Shown: positions 9,863 through 19,320 of the stretch, in pieces
Layout of the letters: each line of letters starts with the position of its first letter
Numbering within the stretch: position 1 is the stretch's first letter
Origin: Sulfobacillus benefaciens
Lineage (GTDB): Bacteria > Bacillota > Sulfobacillia > Sulfobacillales > Sulfobacillaceae
Direction of reading: 5' to 3'
Assembly: GCA_003023725.1 (NCBI GenBank)
Contig: PXYT01000001.1
Span: 62,001 to 126,000 of the forward strand
Length of the DNA stretch: 64,000 bases
Notes under the pieces: generated by a model
What the model was told of the DNA's origin: nothing
Database searches by the model: none
What the model saw: the letters and a program-made list of their open reading frames with translations, nothing else
Position numbers and translations under genes: made by a program

Positions 9863-10504
9863 TTATATTCTTGGAATCTCTCGAATTATTTCCCAGTACA
9901 TGCGCATCCGGGCGGCAAAACCTTTGGCCAGCCCAAGTTTTTCTTCTTTCATGACCTGTGACACATCTTTCAAAATGACTTCTTTGGGGACCTTACCCAT
10001 TCGTTTCAACTGACGATGGAGTTGCAGTTCGACACCGTAACGTGAGGCGTCGATATGATCTACTCCGGTCAACAATGTCCGCCGTAACACACGCTGCCCT
10101 GATAGAAAAGGCGCCAAAGCCTGGGCCCAGTCGGTGCTCGTCCGCCCGCCGTCGAATATCCCGACCGTGGCTTCCGTTTCCCCGTCAAGAACCGGCTCGA
10201 TGAGTTGTTGGACGTGAGACACTGTCAGACCAATGAGGTCGGCATCCAAGAACAATAAGATATCTGCATCCGCAGATTCGGCCCCCACTTTTAAGGCTGC
10301 ACCTTTTCCCTGATTTTCTGTCTGGTCGATTACAAGGACCTTGGGAAACCCAGCAGCCACAGCTCCCGTGCGATCCAAGGATCCGTCATTCACCACAATA
10401 ATCTGGTCGATTTCAGGAACATCACACAGTACCTGCAACACACATGCGATATTCGCCTCCTCATTATACGCCGGCACAATCGCAGCAACGCGCTCTCTCG
10501 ACAT
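9863..10504 (-). CDS. Family 2 glycosyltransferase
   Basis: Cytosolic GT-A fold transferase of 213 residues. Motifs: AAIVPAYNEEANI at the N-terminus, the VVNDGSLDRT nucleotide-binding segment and the metal-binding LFLDADLIGL (DAD in place of DxD). The sequence continues with a VGIFDGGRTS segment resembling glucosyl-3-phosphoglycerate-synthase-like and dolichyl-phosphate-mannose-synthase-like proteins, but acceptor and sugar cannot be assigned. ATG start after GAGGG. Lies between proS and polC, 26 bp downstream of the proS stop; not a usual member of this cluster. Confidence 0.8.
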   Translation of the reverse strand: MSRERVAAIVPAYNEEANIACVLQVLCDVPEIDQIIVVNDGSLDRTGAVAAGFPKVLVIDQTENQGKGAALKVGAESADADILLFLDADLIGLTVSHVQQLIEPVLDGETEATVGIFDGGRTSTDWAQALAPFLSGQRVLRRTLLTGVDHIDASRYGVELQLHRQLKRMGKVPKEVILKDVSQVMKEEKLGLAKGFAARMRMYWEIIREIPRI

Positions 10505-10530
10505 GGACCCACACCCTCATCCGCATGAAC

Positions 10531-11961
10531 TTAATAGGCCCGGGCGAATAACGCACGGTATTGGCTTGGTTCATCACAAACAACGCAGTGGTCTGTCACG
10601 GGAGATTCTTCAAGGGGCAAACACCGAATTGTGATACCCGTTTCAGTTTTTAGACGCGTTGCACAATCTTCACTTCCACACCAATCGCCACGAAAGAATC
10701 CTCGATATCCATAATGATCCATTTCCTGGTAATTATCAATGGCATACGAATGGGCCTGCTGAAATTCATGAGCCTGACGAAACAATTCATCCTGCACATC
10801 TTTCAGCAACTCCGGAATCCTGGTCATGAGCTGATCTTCCGCCACGCTGATCTTGGTTCCTGTATCGCGACGTGCCAGAGTAATCTCATTCTTAGCTATA
10901 TCCTTGGGACCAATTTCAATCCTCAGTGGAACGCCGCGCATTTCCCAGTCGTTAAATTTATAGCCCGGCGTAAATTCGTCCCGATCATCTAATTTGATTC
11001 GCACGATCTCTCGCAGTCGCGCAACGAGAGCCCGTGCATGGGCCAAAACTCTGTTCCGCTCCTCTCCCCGTCCAATGGGCACAACCACAACCTGAATCGG
11101 CGCGACAAGGGGAGGCAGGCGCAACCCTTTGTCATCCCCATGCACCATGATCAACGCCCCAATCATACGAGTCGAGCTTCCCCATGACGTCGTCCATCCA
11201 TACTTCAGGACACCATCTTCATCAAGAAACCGAATGTCAAATGCCTGTGAAAAGTGTTGGCCCAGAAAATGGGACGTCGCCGCCTGCAAAGCCCGTCCAT
11301 CACCCATTAAGGCTTCCAATGTGTAGGTATCCACTGCGCCGGCAAACCGTTCACCAGCACTTTTGACTCCTTGAACCACTGGAATGGCCAGGTAATTCTC
11401 AATCACGGTCCGGTAAATTTCTAATTGCTGCCGTGTTTCCTGTATCGCTTCCTCCGCAGTACGGTGTACGGTGTGCCCTTCTTGCCAGAGAAATTCAGTC
11501 GTTCTCAAAAATGGCCGGGTAGCCTTTTCCCAGCGTATCACATTGGCCCACTGATTAATGAGAAGAGGAAGGTCGCGGTAGGAGTGGATCCATTGGGAGT
11601 ACATGGCCCCAATAATCGTTTCGGAAGTGGGCCGGACAGCCAGTCTTTCGGGCAATACTTCACTGCCTCCCATAGTGACCCATGCCACCTCGGCGGAAAA
11701 CCCTTCAATGTGCTCCGCTTCTTTGGCTAAAAGATGTTCGGGGATCAGTAGAGGAAAATAGGCATTTTCATGGCCGGTTTCTTTGAATCGCCGATCCATC
11801 GCCTCCTGGATAAATTCCCAGATGCGGTAACTATAGGGCTTCATAACCATGAAGCCCTTCATTGGTGCGTAGTCGACCATGTCTGTCTTACGGATGACGT
11901 CGACATACCACTGGGAAAAATCACTTGATTTTGGCGTGATGTCCTTGAGAACCTTTTCCAC
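10531..11961 (-). CDS. proS: Prolyl-tRNA synthetase, archaeal/eukaryal type (ProS type 3)
   Basis: Class II aminoacyl-tRNA synthetase charging tRNA-Pro. At 476 residues it is the short form: it begins with the ITPKSSDFSQWYVDVIRK motif, has class II motif 2 (RPFLRTTEFLWQEGHT) and motif 3 (TSWGSSTRMIGALIM), and ends in a zinc-binding C-terminal domain with cysteines in CGSEDC and CVVC and a terminal Tyr. It lacks the long editing insertion of bacterial-type ProRS. The GTG at 11961 is chosen because GAGGAGG lies nine bases upstream and the family motif starts right after; the longer in-frame ATG at 12012 lies deep in ispG. It overlaps the ispG end by 41 bp. The matching tRNA-Pro(GGG) is at 56216. 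Confidence 0.95.
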   Translation of the reverse strand: MEKVLKDITPKSSDFSQWYVDVIRKTDMVDYAPMKGFMVMKPYSYRIWEFIQEAMDRRFKETGHENAYFPLLIPEHLLAKEAEHIEGFSAEVAWVTMGGSEVLPERLAVRPTSETIIGAMYSQWIHSYRDLPLLINQWANVIRWEKATRPFLRTTEFLWQEGHTVHRTAEEAIQETRQQLEIYRTVIENYLAIPVVQGVKSAGERFAGAVDTYTLEALMGDGRALQAATSHFLGQHFSQAFDIRFLDEDGVLKYGWTTSWGSSTRMIGALIMVHGDDKGLRLPPLVAPIQVVVVPIGRGEERNRVLAHARALVARLREIVRIKLDDRDEFTPGYKFNDWEMRGVPLRIEIGPKDIAKNEITLARRDTGTKISVAEDQLMTRIPELLKDVQDELFRQAHEFQQAHSYAIDNYQEMDHYGYRGFFRGDWCGSEDCATRLKTETGITIRCLPLEESPVTDHCVVCDEPSQYRALFARAY

Positions 11962-13012
11962 CCGTACGGACCTCCTCGGCAGCATCCAGAATTTCTTTCC
12001 ACAACTCCTCAACCATGTCTTCCTGATTCACACGGCGCACAATCTCCCCATGGCGAAAAATCAAACCCATGTTCTTTCCCCCGGCCAATCCGACATCCGC
12101 CTCCCGCGATTCCCCGGGCCCATTCACAGCACATCCCATCACCGCTACGGTGATCGGTTCGGCAATACTTGCCAGGCGCTTCTCTAGCTCGTCGGTTACG
12201 GGCCACATATCAAATTGCAATCGCCCGCATGTGGGACAGGCTACGAGATTGGCACCACGATCCCGTAACTTAAGACTTTTGAGAATTTCCCACGCTACTC
12301 GTATTTCCTCTTCCCCCGGCGCAGTCAAGGACACACGAATAGTGTCGCCAATGCCCTCTGCTAATAGCGTGCCGACACCGATGGCGGACTTGATGGTCCC
12401 TTGAAACATCGTGCCGGCCTCGGTCACGCCCAAATGCAAGGGATAATCATAGGTTTTGGCCATCAAGCGGTAGGCCGCTACCATCGTCGGAACATCCGAC
12501 GCTTTCAGCGACACAACAATATTGTCATAATCGAGGTCATTGAGGATCTGAATATGACTCGCCGCTGACTTCACCAAGGTTTCAGCATGGCGGCCATAAT
12601 CTTGAAGCAAGCGTTTTTCAATCGACCCCGAATTGACTCCAATCCGAATAGGAATCTCACGTTCCTTGGCTGCACGAACCACTTCTTCCACTCGCTCGCG
12701 CGCGCCGATATTCCCGGGATTAAGCCGCAATTTGTCGACTCCGTTTCGAATAACCTCAAGAGCCAAACGATAGTCAAAGTGAATATCCGCCACCACTGGC
12801 ATGGGCGAGTGCCGTACAATTTCCTTTACGGCTTCCGCAGCTTCGTGATCGGGCACCGCAACCCGCACCATTTCACAGCCAACGTCGGCGTAACGAGAAA
12901 TTTCTTCGAGTGTTGCCTTCACATCTCTGGTATCGGTTTTGGTCATTCCCTGTACGACAACAGGAGCACCGCCACCAATCGTTAAATTTCGCACGCGAAC
13001 AGCTTTGCTCAT
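11921..13012 (-). CDS. ispG: 4-hydroxy-3-methylbut-2-enyl diphosphate synthase (flavodoxin)
   Basis: Penultimate enzyme of the non-mevalonate isoprenoid pathway, converting methylerythritol cyclodiphosphate to HMBPP with a [4Fe-4S] cluster. Visible: IGGGAPVVVQGMTKTDTRDV at the start of the TIM barrel, KLRLNPGNIG, and the cluster cysteines in ACPTCGR and GCAVNGPGE. About 363 residues from the ATG at 13012. An AAGGAGG lies 23 bases further up, separated from this ATG by a small CCCGG/CCGGG hairpin that would shorten the gap to about nine; a GTG at 13039 is in frame but overlaps the Shine-Dalgarno. Together with dxr and uppS it puts isoprenoid synthesis and its use for undecaprenyl carrier in one cluster. 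Confidence 0.96.
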   Translation of the reverse strand: MSKAVRVRNLTIGGGAPVVVQGMTKTDTRDVKATLEEISRYADVGCEMVRVAVPDHEAAEAVKEIVRHSPMPVVADIHFDYRLALEVIRNGVDKLRLNPGNIGARERVEEVVRAAKEREIPIRIGVNSGSIEKRLLQDYGRHAETLVKSAASHIQILNDLDYDNIVVSLKASDVPTMVAAYRLMAKTYDYPLHLGVTEAGTMFQGTIKSAIGVGTLLAEGIGDTIRVSLTAPGEEEIRVAWEILKSLKLRDRGANLVACPTCGRLQFDMWPVTDELEKRLASIAEPITVAVMGCAVNGPGESREADVGLAGGKNMGLIFRHGEIVRRVNQEDMVEELWKEILDAAEEVRTGGKGSQGHHAKIK

Positions 13013-13092
13013 AGGCACCCGGCTTTGATCCGGGCACACCTCCTTTTATCGAACGTTTTCCCTCTTGTTATCTTAACATGAGACTCTATCGC

Positions 13093-14112
13093 TCACGCAT
13101 GGAATAAATGTTCGACATCATGAAACGTAACCACAATGACCAATGCCATCAAAATCACAAACCCGACAAAGTGAATCATGTTTTCCCGATCCGCATCCAT
13201 GGCTTTGTGACGGATCCCCTCGACGATCAAAAAAAACAGGCGGCTTCCGTCAAGAACCGGAATTGGCAGGATATTAAACAATCCCAGATTCGCAGATAGA
13301 GCGGCGGATAACACCAACAAGTTAACAAATCCGGACTGGGCCGCACTACTCACAAGTTCTGCAATACCTACGGGACCGGTTAAGTCGAAAGGTCCCCGGC
13401 CTTCAACCAGTCTGAACAAGGCGCCAAACCATGATCCCGTTAGCTGAACCGTCTGAATCACGCCGTCGTGAATAGCTTGCAACGGATTGACATGCACAGT
13501 GACAACAGTGGGCTTAATGCCTACGACATATCGGTGCAACGCCTTGTCATAGCGTGTCTTCATGCCATAAGTGTGAAGACGGCCATGTCGGATAACCGAA
13601 ACATCGATATGTTTCTGATGGGATGTGATGGCCGAGGCGAGTTCCTCCCAATTTGTTATGCGGGTATGATCAATTTTGACAATCTTGTCACCGGGACGAA
13701 TTCCCGCTTCATAGGCGGGATAATGCGGCAAGGCCTGCTGAATAGTGGTTGTGGCGGTGGGAATTCCCACCGGTCCGAAAGCTACGGCGTAAAGGATAAC
13801 CGCCAGCACCAGGTTCATAAAAGGTCCTGCCAGCACGACCAAGAACCGTTGCCACAAAGGGCGATTGGGGAATTCCCGAGGGTCTTCCGTCTTGTCCCCC
13901 TCCATCCCTGCCAGCCGGACATAGCCGCCCAAAGGAATAATCCGCAGGGCATATTGGGTTTCTCCCCATTTGTGCTTAAACAGCGATGGTCCAAACCCCA
14001 AGGAATATTCGTTTACCCGCATGCCAAAGGATTTTGCCACAAAAAAGTGTCCCAACTCATGCCAGGCAACCAGTACGCCAAAGACGACAATCACCGCAAT
14101 AACAGTTGTCAC
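13093..14112 (-). CDS. rseP: RIP metalloprotease RseP/RasP (site-2 protease)
   Basis: Intramembrane zinc protease that cleaves anti-sigma factors and signal peptides within the membrane. The 339 residues have the first-helix HELGH zinc site (AWHELGHFFVAKSFG at about 17-31), a central PDZ domain (YEAGIRPGDKIVKIDH), and the second motif NILPIPVLDGSRLFFL that supplies the third ligand Asp, with C-terminal transmembrane segments. GTG start at 14112 with GGGAGG upstream. Located between dxr and ispG, as usual for the family in Firmicutes. Confidence 0.95.
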   Translation of the reverse strand: MTTVIAVIVVFGVLVAWHELGHFFVAKSFGMRVNEYSLGFGPSLFKHKWGETQYALRIIPLGGYVRLAGMEGDKTEDPREFPNRPLWQRFLVVLAGPFMNLVLAVILYAVAFGPVGIPTATTTIQQALPHYPAYEAGIRPGDKIVKIDHTRITNWEELASAITSHQKHIDVSVIRHGRLHTYGMKTRYDKALHRYVVGIKPTVVTVHVNPLQAIHDGVIQTVQLTGSWFGALFRLVEGRGPFDLTGPVGIAELVSSAAQSGFVNLLVLSAALSANLGLFNILPIPVLDGSRLFFLIVEGIRHKAMDADRENMIHFVGFVILMALVIVVTFHDVEHLFHA

Positions 14113-14142
14113 CGGCTTCCTCCCTTCAGGCTGGTCAGCCCA

Positions 14143-15297
14143 TTACGGCTGATAATGGTGAGCAGCCTCCAAAGCATGATTCCTTGCCCACTGGTCAGCA
14201 TCCATAATCTCTTCCGGTGTCGTCGGTACCCGATTGTGCTCGAAGCGATCTAGCACATCTTTAATAATACGGGTGATTGATAAGAATCCAATGTGATGGG
14301 ACAAAAATAATGAGACCGCCTCTTCATTTGCCGCATTAAGAACTGTCGGGTACAATCCCCCCTTCATCCCGGCTTCCCGTGCGATTTGCAGACCCTCAAA
14401 CGTTTCAATATCCGGTGCCTCAAAAGTCAGGGCCCGCTGCGTTAAATCCAAGGGTCTTTGTGGTAAGGGCCATCTCTCCGGCCAACTTAATGCCACTTGC
14501 ACGGGAACCGCCATGTCGGGCCATCCGAGCTGCGCCATAGTTGCCCCGTCGACAAACTCGACGAGAGAGTGGACAATGCTCTGGGGGTGAATGACCACAT
14601 CAATTTGATCATAAGAAGCGTCAAAGAGATAGTGAGCTTCAATAATTTCGAGGCCTTTATTCATCAGGGTGGCGGTGTCAATTGTGATTTTTGCTCCCAT
14701 GTTCCAGTTGGGATGCTTAAGAGCATCCTCCACCGAAACAAAAGCCAAATCCTGCCGCTTCCGTCCGCGGAACGGACCGCCCGAACAAGTTAGCAGGATC
14801 CGGCGAACGGGTTGGTTCAAAGCCAGACACTGGAAAATAGCAGAATGCTCACTGTCTACTGGAATAATTCGACTACCGCTGTCCGCGGCCATTTGGCGCA
14901 CCAAGTCTCCGGCTGCGACCAATGTCTCTTTGTTCGCCAGCAAAATGTCCTTGCCATGTTCAAGGGCCGTCAAGGTCGGCCGTAACCCTGCAAACCCCGT
15001 CATTGCTCCCAGAACCTTTTGCGCTGGCGATGCCGCAATTTCCTCCAGAATTGCATCCATTCCAATGACCACGCGTGGGCCCTGACCCCTTGGGGCACCC
15101 TCGTGATTTTTCCACGCCGTGGAGTCGGTTAACCCAATCCACCGGGCGTGAAGGGTTGTCCCCATCTCCCATAACCGCTCGAAATGCCGATGAGCTACAA
15201 GGCCATCAACAGCAACCCGGTCCTGGTCATGCCGGAGAACTCGAAAGGCTGTTTCCCCTACTGAGCCGGTTGCCCCCAAAACGATAATTTGTGTCAC
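14143..15297 (-). CDS. dxr: 1-deoxy-D-xylulose 5-phosphate reductoisomerase
   Basis: First committed enzyme of the MEP isoprenoid pathway: rearranges and reduces DXP to MEP with NADPH and a divalent metal. The 384 residues start with the NADPH-binding IIVLGATGSVGETAFRVL, and show LANKETLVAAGDLV, IIPVDSEHSAIFQCL and the metal/substrate stretch NWNMGAKITIDTATLMNKGL. GTG start with GGAG upstream. Neighbours rseP (30 bp) and the AI-2E-type permease (31 bp) are on the same strand, consistent with one transcript. Confidence 0.97.
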   Translation of the reverse strand: MTQIIVLGATGSVGETAFRVLRHDQDRVAVDGLVAHRHFERLWEMGTTLHARWIGLTDSTAWKNHEGAPRGQGPRVVIGMDAILEEIAASPAQKVLGAMTGFAGLRPTLTALEHGKDILLANKETLVAAGDLVRQMAADSGSRIIPVDSEHSAIFQCLALNQPVRRILLTCSGGPFRGRKRQDLAFVSVEDALKHPNWNMGAKITIDTATLMNKGLEIIEAHYLFDASYDQIDVVIHPQSIVHSLVEFVDGATMAQLGWPDMAVPVQVALSWPERWPLPQRPLDLTQRALTFEAPDIETFEGLQIAREAGMKGGLYPTVLNAANEEAVSLFLSHHIGFLSITRIIKDVLDRFEHNRVPTTPEEIMDADQWARNHALEAAHHYQP

Positions 15298-15328
15298 TGC
15301 TGTTCATCTCCTATGGCATTTTACCTCT

Positions 15329-16372
15329 TTATCGCAAGGACACGCTATCAGGAGGAGGGGGTGGATCAAACACCTCTGCGATAGCTCGAATGATAACGGC
15401 TGAAATGGGTCCGACAATAAAACCGACTGGTCCAAAAAACTGAACACCTAAGTATAAAGAAAAAATCGCGATGAGCGGATGGAGCCCCATCTTTTGCCCG
15501 ACCAGACGAGGTTCGGCGATTTGCCTCATAAACGCTACGGTCAGCAAGACGCTCAAAACTTTCAAAGCCGTCAGGGTATTCCCCATTAAGAATTCCGTCA
15601 CCGCCCAGGGAACCAAGAGAGTTGTCGGTCCCATGTATGGAATGAAATCCAGAATCCCGGATAACAGTCCCATCAAAACCGCATAATGAAATCCCATTGC
15701 AACCAGTCCGCCGGTCGTCCCTAAAGTTGTCAACCCTACCAGTATCATCTGTGCCTGTATAAAACCCAAAGCGCCTGACGTAATATCCGTTTCGATGGAG
15801 AAAAGTGAAGAGCGCAGGGCCGGAGGTATCCAGTTCGTGATATGCCGCACCAGCAGCTCCTTATCCCTCATAATAAAAAAAGCTGCCATGACGGCTACCA
15901 TTAACATTAACATGGTATCCGGTAAATGGACGAGAAAATTTGCAAGAATGCGCAAAAAGGCTTCGATCACTTGAGAAGCCGTGCTTGTCGGTATTCGCAA
16001 GATGTCGCGGCCATATGCAAAGTGATGACGAAACTGCCCAAATTTCTTAACAACAGAATGTGCGGTCCGCTCGAAAGTTGCAATGATCACAGGTAGCCGC
16101 CGTGCCAGTTGCCTCAATTCTGCAACCAACACCAAAGTTAACAAGACAACCATTACAAAGAGAGCTGCAATCGAAAAGACCAAAGCCGAGACGACGGCAA
16201 TACCCCGGGACAGTCCCCATCGCTCCATTTGGCCAACAGCGGGTTCGAGCCACAGTGCAAACAACACGGCCAAAACAAACGGCATAAGAAGAGTGCTATA
16301 CCATCTCCAAAACGCATAAACCGAAAAACAAATAACAACCCACGTGCTCAAGCGTTTGACATAACTCCACAT
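15329..16372 (-). CDS. AI-2E family transporter / membrane permease (PerM type)
   Basis: Polytopic membrane protein of about 347 residues with the family arrangement: two N-terminal hydrophobic helices, a long amphipathic soluble stretch (about residues 85-140), then five or six more helices including GLLSGILDFIPYMGP and the C-terminal FFGPVGFIVGPISAVI motif. The family was named for autoinducer-2 export but members also include Na+/H+ antiporters and uncharacterised transporters; substrate cannot be read here. The second ATG (16372) is preferred because GGAGG is seven bases before it. Inserted between cdsA and dxr, where most Firmicutes have no gene. Confidence 0.85.
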   Translation of the reverse strand: MWSYVKRLSTWVVICFSVYAFWRWYSTLLMPFVLAVLFALWLEPAVGQMERWGLSRGIAVVSALVFSIAALFVMVVLLTLVLVAELRQLARRLPVIIATFERTAHSVVKKFGQFRHHFAYGRDILRIPTSTASQVIEAFLRILANFLVHLPDTMLMLMVAVMAAFFIMRDKELLVRHITNWIPPALRSSLFSIETDITSGALGFIQAQMILVGLTTLGTTGGLVAMGFHYAVLMGLLSGILDFIPYMGPTTLLVPWAVTEFLMGNTLTALKVLSVLLTVAFMRQIAEPRLVGQKMGLHPLIAIFSLYLGVQFFGPVGFIVGPISAVIIRAIAEVFDPPPPPDSVSLR

Positions 16373-16390
16373 TAGCATGCCTCCATGCAG

Positions 16391-17173
16391 CTAATGTATG
16401 CCCAAGCCTCGCAATAAATAATAGGCAACAGGCAAAGTCAGCAAAGATGAATCAAAACGGTCTAAAACCCCGCCGTGTCCGGGAAGAAGCCCGCCGGAAT
16501 CCTTTACTCCGCTATACCGTTTTATGGCCGATTCTAACAAATCACCGATCTGCCCTACAATACTGATCACAAATCCAAACACAATTCCGTCGAATACTTT
16601 AGCATGGATCAAATAAAAGGCACATGCAGCCACCAAAGTTCCGCTGAACGTTCCTCCTACCAGTCCTTCCCATGTTTTGCTTGGACTGACACGCGGCATG
16701 AGCTTATGCCTTCCAAACTGCCGTCCGACGAAAAATGCCATGGTATCTGTCGTCCAAATAACCGCAAAGAATGAATAAGCGAGGGACTGTCCATGATCCA
16801 TCTGGCGAATAAGGGGAAGAAAGGCAAAGAACAAACCGACATAGAGCGCCACCCAGGTTGTTGTGACGGCTCCTTGAAAACTCTCTTGGGGCGAGCTTAG
16901 AAATGCCACAATCGCCACCACGGCCACCCCTATAACCAACATCGGCATAAGAGGTTTCCCTAAACCAACGGCCAACAAAATAGCCCAAATCCAGGCGATC
17001 GCCAGCCATGGATAAAATACGATACCACGAGAGTGAAACATCCGCTGAATTTCAACAACTCCAACAGCCGTTAATACAGCGACGCCCACCACCAAAAACC
17101 AGCCTCCCAAATACACCAGGAGAATGATGACGGGAATTCCAAAGGTCGCGGTCAGTATTCGAAGTCCCAGCAC
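16391..17173 (-). CDS. cdsA: Phosphatidate cytidylyltransferase
   Basis: Membrane enzyme making CDP-diacylglycerol from phosphatidic acid and CTP, the branch point of phospholipid synthesis. The 260 residues have about eight hydrophobic segments and the complete C-terminal CDS signature: SAIKRYSGVKDSGG followed by LLPGHGGVLDRFDS. GTG start at 17173 with AAGGAG upstream. It follows uppS by 12 bp, the standard order in this cluster. Confidence 0.96.
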   Translation of the reverse strand: MLGLRILTATFGIPVIILLVYLGGWFLVVGVAVLTAVGVVEIQRMFHSRGIVFYPWLAIAWIWAILLAVGLGKPLMPMLVIGVAVVAIVAFLSSPQESFQGAVTTTWVALYVGLFFAFLPLIRQMDHGQSLAYSFFAVIWTTDTMAFFVGRQFGRHKLMPRVSPSKTWEGLVGGTFSGTLVAACAFYLIHAKVFDGIVFGFVISIVGQIGDLLESAIKRYSGVKDSGGLLPGHGGVLDRFDSSLLTLPVAYYLLRGLGIH

Positions 17174-17185
17174 ACCCGTTACTCC

Positions 17186-17944
17186 TTACTCCCGAAGGCC
17201 ACCGAAACGCCGATCTCGATTTTGGTAGGCGTGAATTGCCTTGTGGAGCTCCATCGGGTTGAAATCTGGCCACAATGTAGTCGTCACATAGATCTCCGCA
17301 TAAGCAAGTTGCCATAATAGAAAGTTCGAAATGCGCAATTCCCCGCTCGATCGGATCAACAGATCAGGATCCGGCAAGCCAGCAGTGTCCAAATGCTGTG
17401 CAATAGCGTTCGCCGTAACATACCTTTCTTCCGGCACCGGGCGCTGCTCGTCAAGCCAACGGTTGACCGCACGCACCAATTCATCTCGCCCACCGTAATT
17501 CAATGCCAGATTCAACACCATGCGTGTTTGTTCAGCCGTATCGTGTTTCGCCGCATCGATAGCCCTTTGCGCCCGGGGAGGCAAGGCCCCCACATTCCCA
17601 ATGGTTTGAATGCGTACCCCTTCTGCTTTAAGCTCCGGAGTTTCCGAACGCAAAAACTCCACGAGCAAGTCCCACAAGGCATTGACCTCAACCTGGGGTC
17701 TTGCCCAATTTTCCGTGGAAAATGCATACACTGTCAGGACTTGAATACCAAGTGCCGCGCATTCTTTGACAATGGGCTTCAATGCCTGTACTCCAGCGCG
17801 GTGTCCCTCAGCGCGGTTGAGCCCCCGCTGCTGAGCCCATCGCCCATTACCGTCCATGATAATGGCAATGTGCCGGGGAAGTTTTCCTCTCCGGCCAAGG
17901 CTCTGGCTATCCACGATAAGAGGTTGTCGAGCATCTGTGTCCAT
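17186..17944 (-). CDS. uppS: Undecaprenyl diphosphate synthase (cis-prenyltransferase)
   Basis: Cytosolic enzyme elongating farnesyl-PP to the C55 lipid carrier for wall synthesis. Motifs: HIAIIMDGNGRWAQQRG with the catalytic Asp, GHRAGVQAL, YAFSTENW, LNYGGRDEL, and the C-terminal DLLIRSSGELRISNFLLWQ and TLWPDF. The ATG at 17944 is chosen over the upstream TTG at 17974 because TTGGGAGG lies six bases before it; this gives 252 residues, normal for the family. Confidence 0.96.
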   Translation of the reverse strand: MDTDARQPLIVDSQSLGRRGKLPRHIAIIMDGNGRWAQQRGLNRAEGHRAGVQALKPIVKECAALGIQVLTVYAFSTENWARPQVEVNALWDLLVEFLRSETPELKAEGVRIQTIGNVGALPPRAQRAIDAAKHDTAEQTRMVLNLALNYGGRDELVRAVNRWLDEQRPVPEERYVTANAIAQHLDTAGLPDPDLLIRSSGELRISNFLLWQLAYAEIYVTTTLWPDFNPMELHKAIHAYQNRDRRFGGLRE

Positions 17945-17978
17945 CAGGCCTCCCAACAGGACGACGTGGTACAATCGA

Positions 17979-18536
17979 TCAAGGCGTCAAAAGATCTTGT
18001 TCCCGACCTTCTGCCACGCCCTCAAGTTCCTTAATGAAACGATCGGTCACCTTTTGAATGTCGCTCTGAGCACGCCGCTCCTCATCTTCGGTAATGTTAT
18101 GCCCTTTTAGCTCTGTCTTCAACTGATCCAACGCGTCACGGCGTATGTTACGAACAGCGACCTTTTCCTCTTCCAATCGCTTCCGTAATTGTCTTACCAG
18201 ATCTTTTCGGCGTTCCTCAGTCAGCATTGGCACAGTAACCCGCAACACTGTCCCGTCAACCCGGACGGATACTCCCAAATCCGCTTTCATAATCGCCTTT
18301 TCAATGGCCTGAATGGCCTGGCGGTCAAAAGGCTGGACGAGCAAAGAGCGGGGTTCGGGCACCGAAATCGCCGCTAAGTGCTGCAAGGGCGTCACAGCAC
18401 CATAGTAATCCACAGGAACTTTTTCTAACAGCCCCGGATGCGCACGTCCCGTGCGCATCGAATTCAGGTCACGTTCAAAAGTCTCGATGGCTTTTCTCAT
18501 TCTATTTTCGGTATCGCTCAAGATATCTTTAAGCAT
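17979..18536 (-). CDS. frr: Ribosome recycling factor
   Basis: Splits post-termination ribosomes together with EF-G. The 185 residues match the family length; key parts are the N-terminal helix with [39 protein letters not shown] (split by the family's beta domain) and the C-terminal three-helix region ending [20 protein letters not shown] start at 18536; it overlaps the pyrH stop by 8 bp, so coupling with pyrH is likely. Confidence 0.97.
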   Translation of the reverse strand: MLKDILSDTENRMRKAIETFERDLNSMRTGRAHPGLLEKVPVDYYGAVTPLQHLAAISVPEPRSLLVQPFDRQAIQAIEKAIMKADLGVSVRVDGTVLRVTVPMLTEERRKDLVRQLRKRLEEEKVAVRNIRRDALDQLKTELKGHNITEDEERRAQSDIQKVTDRFIKELEGVAEGREQDLLTP

Positions 18537-19260
18537 GGTGATCGCTCCTTACAAAGGTGCCAATAGCTTCGCCGAGTACGACCTTTCGGATGTTGCCATA
18601 TTGATTCATATTAAAGACAACGATAGGGATATCGTTATCCATGCATAAGGAGGTGGCCGTCGCATCCATAACCCGCAAGTTATCCTTAAGGACATCAAGA
18701 TACCCAATTTCGTCCAATTTCTTCGCTTCCGGATTTGTCCTGGGATCGGCATCATATACTCCGGCTTCCTTTGTTGCCTTCAGCATGACATCCGCTTCAA
18801 TTTCGGCTGCCCGCAGTGCCGCTGTCGTATCGGTAGAAAAATACGGATTGCCGTTGCCCGCGGCGAAAATCACAACTCGGCTCTTCTCAAGATGGGTTAT
18901 GGCCCGCCGGCGGATATAGGGCTCGGCCACTTCCTTCATCTCGATGGCGGTTTGCACCCTGACCGGCACCCCGTGTTTTTCTAACGCATCCATGAGCGCC
19001 AAGGCGTTAATCACGGTCGCCAGCATCCCCATATAGTCGGCTGTGGCACGATCCATCCCCTTGGACGACCCGGACTGACCTCGCCAAATATTACCTCCTC
19101 CGACTACAACGGCAATCTGTACACCTAAACTTAACACGTCCTTGATTTGACGGGCAATACTATCCACAACGGTTGGATCAATACCGAACCCGGCCGACCC
19201 CGCGAGAGCTTCACCGGACAGTTTAAGGACTATGCGTCGGTATTTTGGCTGTTCGGACAT
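18529..19260 (-). CDS. pyrH: Uridylate kinase
   Basis: UMP kinase of the amino acid kinase fold, making UDP for nucleic acid and wall precursors. The 243 residues contain [13 protein letters not shown] at the N-terminus, [30 protein letters not shown] and the C-terminal [23 protein letters not shown] start with GGGAGGAG upstream. Located between tsf and frr as in nearly all Firmicutes. Confidence 0.97.
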   Translation of the reverse strand: MSEQPKYRRIVLKLSGEALAGSAGFGIDPTVVDSIARQIKDVLSLGVQIAVVVGGGNIWRGQSGSSKGMDRATADYMGMLATVINALALMDALEKHGVPVRVQTAIEMKEVAEPYIRRRAITHLEKSRVVIFAAGNGNPYFSTDTTAALRAAEIEADVMLKATKEAGVYDADPRTNPEAKKLDEIGYLDVLKDNLRVMDATATSLCMDNDIPIVVFNMNQYGNIRKVVLGEAIGTFVRSDHHA

Positions 19261-19285
19261 TGTAGCTCCTCCCTTTCAACGTGCT

Positions 19286-19308
19286 TGAAGGGCACTATGT
19301 GCCCTTCA
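19286..19308 (-). repeat. Perfect hairpin between tsf and pyrH
   Basis: Inverted repeat with 10-bp arms (19286-19295 / 19299-19308) and a 3-base loop, in the 60-bp gap between the tsf stop and the pyrH start. No T-tract follows on the minus strand, so it is more likely an RNA processing or stability element, or a partial terminator that lowers pyrH relative to rpsB-tsf. Confidence 0.55.
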
Positions 19309-19320
19309 TACTTGTTCCAC

